Source of the DNA: an uncultured Erysipelotrichaceae bacterium
GTDB lineage: Bacteria; Bacillota_I; Bacilli_A; RF39; UBA660
Length of the DNA: 43,794 nucleotides
Assembly: GCA_902794075.1 (NCBI GenBank)
Contig: CADBGE010000007.1
Span: 1 to 43,794, forward strand
Direction: 5' to 3'
The translations under genes were made by a program, and so were the position numbers. Shown in pieces: positions 24,008 through 30,096 of this stretch; position 1 is the stretch's first letter; each line of letters starts with the position of its first letter. A model generated the notes under the pieces. That model did not search any database, had not been told where the DNA came from, and worked only from the letters and a program-made list of their open reading frames with translations.

Positions 24008-24194
24008 GATTTTAAGATTGTAATAATATTTTAACTTAGATAAGCTGTGCTTAATTTTCAATACAGCTTGATGATTACGATCATCTTGACTTTAAATTTA
24101 ATAATAATTGAAATTTTCTTGGGTGTATGACTGGGTTTTCCAAGTAGAATACTTAGTTAAAATGTAAATTACATTTGCATTACGATGCGCGGTT
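24008..24194 (+). other. structured spacer upstream of TR (likely leader of template RNA)
   Basis: No convincing gene. It holds three inverted repeats: AAGCTGT (24042-24048) with ACAGCTT (24063-24069); immediately after it GATGAT-TACG-ATCATC (24070-24085); and AAATGTAA-A-TTACATTT (24160-24176). DGR template RNAs are long and structured around TR, so these stems may shape the RNA or protect it. The first two are not followed by a T run, so they do not look like intrinsic terminators. Confidence 0.5.
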
Positions 24195-24317
24195 TCTGGG
24201 TCGAACTGGTGGGCTTCCTCTGAGTACAACTCGAACAACGCTTGGAACGTCAACTTCAACAATGGGAACGCCAACAACAACAACAAGTACAACTCCAACG
24301 TCGTTAGACCAGTAGCA
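24195..24317 (+). repeat. DGR template repeat (TR), 123 bp
   Basis: Invariant template whose RNA is copied by the reverse transcriptase with random substitution at adenines. Aligned with VR it consists mainly of AAC codons between fixed Trp, Ser, Gly and Val codons. AAC cannot mutate to a stop at its adenines, as is usual for DGRs. The exception is one AAG after a run of four AACs (24272-24286), which can become TAG. The 3' 18 bases match VR exactly. The reverse transcriptase frame is open through the whole TR. Confidence 0.95.
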
Positions 24318-25569
24318 TTTAAATTTCATTAAAGGCTGGATTGAAGCTTATCATGCTTGTTGTAAACATAAAAGAAAATCTCCTCAATGTATTTCTTATA
24401 GTATGGAAAATCAAGAAATACTAAATTTGGCAGAAGAGGTTTTAAATAAAACATATAAACCTACTACTAGTACTTGTTTTTGTGTAACTAGGCCAAAATT
24501 AAGAGAAGTGTTTGCAGCAAATTTTAGGGATAGAATAGTGTAGCATTGGTTATGTTTAAGATTAGAACCATTATTTGAACAAAGATTTTATTCTCATAAT
24601 AATGTATCTTTTAATTGTAGAAAAGGTTTTGGAGTATTAGCTGCAGTTAATAGATTATCTTAGGATATAAAAGAAGTAACTAATAATTACACAACATCTG
24701 CTTGGATTGGAAAATTTGATCTTAAAGCTTTTTTCATGACAATAGATTGTAATATCCTTTTAGACTTACTTTTAAAATTTATAGATGATAATTATAAGGG
24801 TACTGATATTGATTTAGTAAAGTGGGTCACTAAAATTATAGTTACACATGAACCTGAAAAAGATTGTATAAAAGTAGGTAATATTCATTTGTGGGAATCG
24901 TTGGAGCCTGCAAAATCATTATTTAATACTCCTAGTATGATTGGGATGCCAATAGGAAATTTAACATCACAATTATTTGCAAATTTTTATATGTCATTTT
25001 TTGATGAGTATATTTTAAAACTTATCAATGAATGCGGAGGAAAATATGTAAGGTTTGTAGATGATTTTATTATTGTTTGCCCATATAAAAAAGATATTTT
25101 ACGTATACATAAATTAGCTGAAGAGTTTTTAAAGACTAATTTACATGTAACTTTACATAAAGACAAAGTATATATTTAGCATTATACTAAAGGTGTGTCC
25201 TTTATAGGACATGTAATAAAACCAAATAGAATTTATTTATCAAATAAAACAATACATAATTTTAAGTTAGCGTTATGTGAAGTTGACGAACTTTGTAAAA
25301 AATTAAATAATAAATCATATTTGGAAAATGAAGATGTGAGATTATTATCACATTATTTATGTAGTGTTAATTCATTGTTAGGATTTCTTGTCCACACAAA
25401 TAGTTTTAATATTAGAACTAAATTTTTTAATCAATATTCTAATATTTGGAATATATGTTATGTGGATAAAAATTTAAAAAGTATACATATAAGAAAATAG
25501 AAATATGCGTACAACGAAATTTATAGGGATAGAACCTCCTAGTCCTACTATCAAATATTAGAATTTTAA
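24262..25569 (+). CDS. DGR-type reverse transcriptase
   Basis: Conserved RT order is clear. The N-terminal region has FIKGWIEAYHACCKHKRKS; then NFRDRIVQHWL, FDLKAFFMTID (motif A Asp), GMPIGNLTSQLFANFYM (motif B in the DGR-specific IGNLTSQ form) and VRFVDDFIIV (FVDD catalytic pair), then the thumb. TAG = Gln inside RDRIVQHWL suits the family. The start is uncertain. The conserved N-terminus begins at once after TR and the next ATG (24409) would cut it off, so translation must start upstream: ATG 24262 inside TR (chosen), ATG 24127 before TR, or a non-ATG codon. The end is also uncertain: a TAG at 25498-25500 sits 4 bases before the next ATG; read as Gln it adds 23 residues to TAA 25567-25569, overlapping the next gene. 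Confidence 0.88.
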
Positions 25570-25831
25570 ATATGAAATTTGTTATATACTAAAAGAAAGA
25601 ACTGATTGTGGTGAGTATCAATGGTATATAATAAAATTAGATTAGTTAGATTATGGTAATTTAGTAGATGAGATTATACATATTTACTATTCTGATTCTT
25701 AGATGACTGCTATAATTAATAATTATTTATTAGATGGTGAATCTGAAGAATATTTAAAAATGTAGGAAATTAGAAAATAGGTTAAATCTGAAGCTAAACT
25801 TTTAATAAATTAGTTAGAAGAAGAGAATTAA
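25505..25831 (+). CDS. conserved crAss-like phage protein
   Basis: 108 residues with about seven TAGs. The N-terminus (MRTTKFIGIEPPSPTI) and the segment YYSDSQMTAIINNYLLDG resemble, from memory, a small protein conserved in crAss-like phages next to tail genes; no function is known. The C-terminal third is a charged helix rich in Gln, Lys and Glu, possibly a coiled coil. Its start lies inside the readthrough tail of the reverse transcriptase by 65 bases, as expected if the DGR cassette was inserted directly in front of a resident gene. An AT-rich spacer of 88 bases follows. Confidence 0.72.
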
Positions 25832-25919
25832 AATTTTTATCAATTTATTTATATTTATTTAAAATTTTTGAAAAATATGAATATTTTAATAAGTAGATAC
25901 AATAATACATAAATATGAT

Positions 25920-26381
25920 ATGATTTTAAATGAACTTTTAACTAAACAAAAATTCCTTAACAATATTTTACTAAAAAATGGTAATAAAGAGTTAAGTAAA
26001 GAGCTAAAGATGAAAATTATATTAAATAGAGTTAATTATAGTAAAATTAGAGATAAATTTGATGAAGAGGTTCAAAATTTTGTTCAAACTTTATCTACTA
26101 ATGAAATAAGACAGCTGCAAAATAAATCAGAATTATCTGATGAAGAGAAAAATAAATTAGAAGAGTTGTCTATTGAAGCTAATGATAAATATTCAAAGTT
26201 TTTATCTGATATAGGTAATAAAAATGTTGAATTTTTTGAAGAAAAATTAACTTATAAAGATTTTGAAGAAATAGTGGAAGTTAATGCAGACAATGATGTT
26301 GAAATTAATAATAATAAATTATCTGCAGCTTATTTCTTAGAAGTTTTTTATACATTATTTATAATAAACAATGAAAACTAA
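25920..26381 (+). CDS. conserved crAss-like phage protein, helical
   Basis: 153 residues, no TAG. Strongly helical and charged, with an N-terminal LLTKQKFLNNILLKNG, a middle coiled-coil-like stretch (SDEEKNKLEELSIEANDKY) and a C-terminal EVNADNDVEINNNKLSAAYFLEVFY. I recall homologues of this shape in the conserved small-gene block of crAss-like phages. A tail- or capsid-assembly chaperone role would fit size and charge, but this is inference. The start was chosen at ATG 25920 because an ATG five bases upstream stops at once. The next gene starts 8 bases before its stop ends. Confidence 0.7.
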   Translation: MILNELLTKQKFLNNILLKNGNKELSKELKMKIILNRVNYSKIRDKFDEEVQNFVQTLSTNEIRQLQNKSELSDEEKNKLEELSIEANDKYSKFLSDIGNKNVEFFEEKLTYKDFEEIVEVNADNDVEINNNKLSAAYFLEVFYTLFIINNEN

Positions 26382-26768
26382 ACTTGTTCCAAAACCAAAG
26401 AAAGAAGATAAAATTGAAAAAGATGGCAGTTAATTATTTTAAGATGGATTCCAACTCTATTAGCAATATGTGCTCTTACAGCTAACATACTTGCTTATTT
26501 TGATATATCAGTTTGGATATTATCATTTTTAGGAGGGATATCTTTAATACCATTAATATTTATATTTATTTCTTCCTATGCTTTTAAATTTTGCAAATAT
26601 CATCGTATTCCATTGTATTATGTTTTAATAAACATGATAATATCAATAATAGATACAACAATAGGAATACCTTTATCTGATTTACAATATTTATATCTTA
26701 CATCCGGAATATTTGGAATAATTATATGCTGGTTTATAATCAGTAAATACAAAATTTGTAAAAATTAA
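26371..26768 (+). CDS. small multi-pass membrane protein, with apparent 1-nt frameshift
   Basis: ATG 26371 gives a Lys-rich N-terminus (MKTKLVPKPKKEDKIEK), but this frame stops at TAA 26431-26433. The -1 frame continues from the same point as RWQLIILRWIPTLLAICALT and onward to TAA 26766-26768, with about four hydrophobic segments. It has no ATG of its own at its start, since a TGA precedes it at 26415. Adding one A to the run of five at 26417-26421 restores a single product of about 132 residues, basic cytoplasmic tail then membrane helices. I recall an intact protein of this type (RWIPT and KYHRIPLYY motifs) in other crAss-like phages. Possibly a holin-like or other membrane protein; function unknown. 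Confidence 0.62.
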
Positions 26769-26847
26769 ATTTAGGCTTATTTTCTAATTTCCGTTAAAAT
26801 TTTGAAGATTGTTAAATATATCTAAATGAATTTTTATGTTCTAAATT

Positions 26848-27144
26848 ATGACAATATTATAGAAATCAGTAGCTACAACTCTCCGAAATTATGCTGATGA
26901 AATTGAATCCGGAAATTCAAATATTTCTGGCAATGAAGGCTTAGAACTTATTTCTTAGATTGCACACATTAATTTAACAAAGTAGCAGGTAGCTGAACGT
27001 TACGGTGTATCTCCTAAAACAATAGAAAGAAGAGAAAAAGATGGAACTTTTCCAATCAGCCATCCCGTTCAAGTTACCAAAAAGAATTGGTATTTAGATG
27101 AATTAATAAAATTTGAAGTAGACAATAACATTATATTAAATTAA
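26848..27144 (+). CDS. small helix-turn-helix DNA-binding protein
   Basis: 98 residues with three in-frame TAGs. The middle carries a classic HTH of the MerR/excisionase-like type: LTKQQVAERYGVSPKTIERREKDG (near residues 43-66), with the recognition helix at SPKTIERRE followed by the TFP turn typical of this family. The N-terminus (SVATTLRNYADEIESG) is a short helix. Probably a transcription regulator or DNA-binding cofactor acting late in infection; the target is not evident. Preceded by a 79-base AT-rich spacer that could hold a promoter, and followed by a strong terminator. Confidence 0.75.
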
Positions 27145-27150
27145 AACAAA

Positions 27151-27192
27151 TTAAGCCTCTGTTGTGTAAAAACTTCAGAGGCTTAATTTTTT
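27151..27192 (+). terminator. intrinsic terminator after HTH gene
   Basis: TTAAGCCTCTG (27151-27161) pairs perfectly with CAGAGGCTTAA (27176-27186), an 11-bp stem with a 14-nt loop followed by a run of T. It lies 6 bases after the HTH stop and separates it from the split gene that starts at 27282. Confidence 0.85.
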
Positions 27193-27281
27193 ATGTCGAT
27201 TTCCTCGGACAATATATTTTTATGGATATACTTAATCAAGTTAGCTAACTAGTATTTATTAATTTTTAAACTTTAAACATT

Positions 27282-27423
27282 ATGAGTGATACAGTAACTG
27301 AAAAGTATATCTATGATTGTCCTAAAGACAATTCAGCTCTTTGGGCATCTTTAATGAACAAAGATAACTCAGCCGAAACAATGGCAATGATGAATAATAT
27401 GGGTAACTGGAACAATAATCCGT
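27282..27423 (+). CDS. exon 1 of conserved phage protein interrupted by group I intron
   Basis: ATG 27282 starts an Asn/Met-rich N-terminus (MSDTVTEKYIYDCPKDNSA, then MNNMGNWNNNP) that, unspliced, stops at TAA 27432-27434. A 5' splice site after T27423 joins in frame to exon 2 at 28311, giving NNNPFIWLIWMMFFRNGW: a short hydrophobic segment between two Asn/Gly-rich stretches, as I recall for a conserved crAss-like protein. A splice after T27424 joined to 28318 is also in frame (NNNPLLIWMMFF), so the exact sites are not fixed. Function unknown; the hydrophobic patch may touch the membrane. Confidence 0.68.
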
Positions 27424-28310
27424 TAACTTTTTAAGTTTAAACACATTTTTCATAAAAATCCAAAAATTGTTTTGAATAATGTTGGATAATGGTTATATTA
27501 AAATTAAATGAAAGTTTAACTTAAATATAATAAATTATGGAAGAAATTTTTAAAACAATTGAAGGAACTGATGGTATTTATCAAGTATCAAACTTCGGTA
27601 ATGTTACTAGAAATGGTGAACCTGTAAAACAAGTATTAGATAATTGTGGTTATGTTAAAGTTAATATAGGTTTAGTAATTGGAGCTAGAAATTTCAATGT
27701 ACATAGACTTGTGGCTGTGTATTTTTGTGAAGGAAGATCTGAAGAAAAAAATTATGTGAACCATATTGATGGAAATAAAGAAAATAATCATAGTGATAAC
27801 CTTGAATGGGTTTCCAATGTAGAAAATCAAAGACATAGGATAGATGTTCTTGGTAAAGGATGTAAAGGGGAAAATAATCCTATGTATGGTGTAAAAGGAG
27901 CTGACTCTCCAGTATTTAAAGGCTATATTAATAAAGTTGATCCAAAAACTAAAAAAATTCTTGGAACATATGCTGGAAGTGGAGAAGCTGCTAGAGCTAA
28001 TGGTTATAATGCTAGTAATATATTAAGAGTTGTTAATAAAGATACTTTATACCATGGATTTTTATGGACAAGAGAAGACTTATAAGCGGATTTAAAACCC
28101 TGTGAATTGCTGGAAACTCCCTATGGGACAATCAGCAGCCAAGCCTTTAATTTATAAAGGAAGGTTCAACGACTATCGAAAACGTAATAAGTGAGTAGAG
28201 TAGGAAACAGCGTTTCCGAAGCGCAGGGGCTACGAAAGTAGTATGATATAGTCTGAACTCTATGGTAACATAGAGAGAATATACGGATGCGGTATATTCG
28301 CAACAAAATG
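27424..28310 (+). mobile_element. group I intron with HNH homing endonuclease gene
   Basis: The 3' part carries a textbook group I core. P-like AATTGCTGGAAAC lies at 28105-28117, Q-like AATCAGCAGCCAAGC at 28130-28144, R-like GTTCAACGACTA at 28164-28175, and S-like ATGATATAGTC at 28243-28253. GACTA (28171-28175) pairs with TAGTC (28249-28253) as P7. P8-like GGAAAC-AGC-GTTTCC is at 28203-28217. A P9-like stem CTCTATG/CATAGAG with a GTAA tetraloop is at 28258-28275, and a further 8-bp stem at 28277-28299. The last intron base is taken as G28310 and the last exon base as T27423, satisfying the U/G rule; an alternative pair is T27424/G28317. Flanking reading frames join only if it is removed. Confidence 0.85.
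27537..28085 (+). CDS. HNH homing endonuclease (NUMOD4-HNH-NUMOD1 type) inside the intron
   Basis: 182 residues, no TAG, Gln encoded only by CAA. Order of parts: residues 2-25 match the NUMOD4 pattern (EEIFKTIEGTDGIYQVSNFGNV). The HNH nuclease lies at about 57-100 (VHRLVAVYF, then YVNHIDGNKENNHSDNLEWV, with paired His and Asn residues of the metal-binding motif). A C-terminal NUMOD1-like DNA-binding helix-turn-helix (SGEAARANGYNASNILRVV) is followed by YHGFLW. It would cut intronless alleles to drive intron homing. The N-terminus follows AATAAATTATG, a good local start context. Confidence 0.9.
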   Translation: MEEIFKTIEGTDGIYQVSNFGNVTRNGEPVKQVLDNCGYVKVNIGLVIGARNFNVHRLVAVYFCEGRSEEKNYVNHIDGNKENNHSDNLEWVSNVENQRHRIDVLGKGCKGENNPMYGVKGADSPVFKGYINKVDPKTKKILGTYAGSGEAARANGYNASNILRVVNKDTLYHGFLWTREDL

Positions 28311-28774
28311 TTATATGGCTTATTTGGATGATGTTCTTTCGCAATGGTTGGAACAACGGAGGAGACAATGGCGTTGACTATAACTCACGTGCTATTGCAG
28401 CTCTCCAAGATACTGTTAATACTAACCATAATAATGACCTTGTTCTCCAGGGAATTAATGGTAGTGCTTCTGCCATCAATGAGCTTGCTTCTGCTTTTGG
28501 TACTAATTCTGCAATTATGCAGGGTGCTATTAGCGAAGTAAGAAATGCTGTTGACAGAGTAGCAGCTGCTTCTGGAATAACAGGAGAAAGAGTTATCAAT
28601 TCTGTTTTAATGGGTAACAAAGATTTAACAGCTGCTCTACAATCTTGCTGCTGCGAGAATAGACTTCTTACAACCCAATTAAATTATCAAACCCAGTTAG
28701 GTCAGAAAGATATTCAGTATGATTTAGCAACCAATATTAATGGACTAAATAATTGCTCAGACTTGTTCTATTAA
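28311..28774 (+). CDS. exon 2 (5' part) of the split conserved phage protein
   Basis: Open in the spliced frame from 28311. It encodes WLIWMMFFRNGWNNGGDNG, a long Ala/Asn-rich helical region (AIAALQDTVNTNHNND onward) and a CCCEN Cys cluster near LQSCCCENRLL. The frame then ends at TAA 28772-28774 after NNCSDLFY. The ending looks premature: the +1 frame continues convincingly to 29120 (see next entry), implying a 1-nt lesion near 28746-28752. Internal ATGs at 28328 and 28331 could start an unspliced protein, but the hydrophobic codons before them belong to the spliced gene. Confidence 0.68.
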
Positions 28775-29120
28775 TAATAACATGTTGTTACAAACTCAGT
28801 CTTTAAAAGATGACAATAATCGTAACACAGCTATTATTGTAAGCAAATTAAATGAAATGCAAACTCAAAGTTTACATGATAAGATTGCTGAACTTACTGA
28901 AGAGAAAACTAACCTTAAGACTCAGATTAGTCAGGAACAATAGAATCAGGTAATTGCTGGAATGATTGCTCCTTTATAGGCTCAAATTAATGCAATTAGA
29001 GCTGCACAACCTGCAACTACTGTTGTTCAGTATCCACAGTTAGAAGTAGTACCTGCTTACTTATTAAATGGATATTTAAATAGATATAATAACACACCAA
29101 CTTCAACAACTAACGGTTAA
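28747..29120 (+). CDS. exon 2 (3' part) of the split protein after a +1 frame change
   Basis: In the +1 frame the sequence reads through 28749-28781 (IIAQTCSINNN) into MLLQTQSLKDDNN and on to TAA 29118-29120, with two TAGs. It encodes a long coiled-coil-like helix (KIAELTEEKTNLKTQISQEQQ) and a Pro/Thr/Asn-rich tail. Removing one base near 28748 fuses it to the upstream part and gives one continuous helical protein, which is the simplest reading. An independent start at ATG 28782 is the alternative. The following gene begins 2 bases after its stop. Confidence 0.62.
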
Positions 29121-29122
29121 TT

Positions 29123-29641
29123 ATGTTTTCTGCTCTAAGACAGGGAAGTTTAGTTTATATTTTAGATAAATCTGAACCTTCTTTAAAAATTGGACAAGTT
29201 GTCTCCGTTAGTTCTCCATTAAATCAATTTGGAGCATACGGAATGACTCAATCGACAGTGGATATAACTGTTAAAGTTGAAGATAAAAATTAGGAATTTA
29301 AACAAGTTCCAAGCAATCTTAATGTTGCTCCTTTTGGTAATGTTTTAATAGGTGAATCTAAAGATTCTATTGCCCAAGAAGTTGAGAGCATGATTAAATT
29401 AAGCAACTAGGTGTTAGATAGTGTAGAAATGCACAAACATCAAGTTGAAGCTTGTGAAGAAATTCTTAAAGAATTAAATCCATAGTTTGCACAATAGAAA
29501 GACTAGGAAGAAAAGATAAGTAATCTAGAATTTAAACTTGGTGGAATTGAATCTAAAATTGATTCTATCTTTAATATGCTTCATAATAATGATAACAATA
29601 GAAGTAGTACATCACGACAGTCGATAGAAATATCTAAATGA
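29123..29641 (+). CDS. conserved crAss-like phage protein with C-terminal coiled coil
   Basis: 172 residues with about five TAGs, clustered in the C-terminal half. The N-terminal half is a beta-rich domain (MFSALRQGSLVYILDKSE, LKIGQVVSVSSP, GMTQSTVDITVKVED) that I recall as conserved in crAss-like phages. The C-terminal half is a Gln/Glu/Lys helix (EEKISNLEFKLGGIESKIDSIF) likely to oligomerise. No enzymatic motif. Begins 2 bases after the preceding stop and overlaps the next gene by 53 bases. Confidence 0.75.
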
Positions 29642-29996
29642 GTATGGGCATCATTTTAATGAACATACCTTAAAATATGCTGTTGACCATATGTATTATC
29701 TAGACAAGGAAGGACAAGAAGCAAAAATAATCCCATCAACTGAATCTGACCTTTATAGATTACTTCAAACTTATGATGTATATATAGACCATTGGAATTT
29801 ATATGATTGTTTATATGTATTAAATATGGCAAAAGCTGATTTTCTTGGTAGTTCTATTGAAGATGAGAAACATCTCATTTTGTATGTAAAAGATTTATTA
29901 GATGATCCTGATGGATATGAAGGATTGGTTTTTAATAGATGGTGTGCTGATTTGGAAGGACAAGACATAAAACTAGATTGGCATGAGTTTATTTGA
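29589..29996 (+). CDS. conserved crAss-like phage protein (MITIEVVHHD family)
   Basis: 135 residues starting at ATG 29589, with one TAG at 29625. The start was set upstream of the obvious ATG at 29691 because the intervening codons encode IEVVHHDSRQKYLNEYGHHF, which matches my memory of the N-terminus of a conserved crAss-like protein. Reading TAG as Gln is required to reach it. The rest has ADFLGSSIEDEKHLILYVKDLLDD and a C-terminal acidic/aromatic region. Function unknown. The 53-base overlap with the previous gene is unusually long for this genome. A terminator follows. Confidence 0.75.
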
Positions 29997-30023
29997 TTTA
30001 CATCAAAAATAACCTTATATTTG

Positions 30024-30060
30024 AGGAGTTACTGGATTTATCTTGGTAACTCCTTTTTTG
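30024..30060 (+). terminator. intrinsic terminator after the conserved block
   Basis: AGGAGTTAC (30024-30032) pairs with GTAACTCCT (30046-30054), a 9-bp stem with a 13-nt loop, followed by a run of T to 30059. It closes the unit that ends at 29996 and precedes the second giant fibre gene. Confidence 0.85.
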
Positions 30061-30096
30061 TTTGTAAATTAATGTTTTACTCAATAAATATGTACA

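Noticed and set aside
24271-24285. AAC triplet run as a microsatellite or CRISPR-like repeat
   Set aside because: It is part of the DGR template codon design; no spacers or second repeat block.
24098-24298. Minus-strand ORF opposite TR
   Set aside because: Arises from the AAC-rich template read backwards; the sequence is explained by TR.
25832-25919. Possible promoters in AT-rich gaps (also 26769-26847, 27193-27281 and 36842-36914)
   Set aside because: I found no repeated motif or clear Bacteroidales -7/-33 match, so no promoter is called.
26415-26425. Canonical -1 programmed frameshift heptamer in the membrane gene
   Set aside because: The P-site codon GAA would have to re-pair with TGA, so the run does not fit X-XXY-YYZ; an indel is simpler, though slippage cannot be excluded.
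28161-28175. GGTTCAAC resembling a tRNA T-loop
   Set aside because: It is the R element of the group I intron, pairing with TAGTC at 28249-28253; no acceptor stem around it.
29638-29673. ATG with ATGA-type overlap after the 172-aa gene (11 codons)
   Set aside because: Stops at once; the longer frame from 29589 explains the region and matches a conserved protein.
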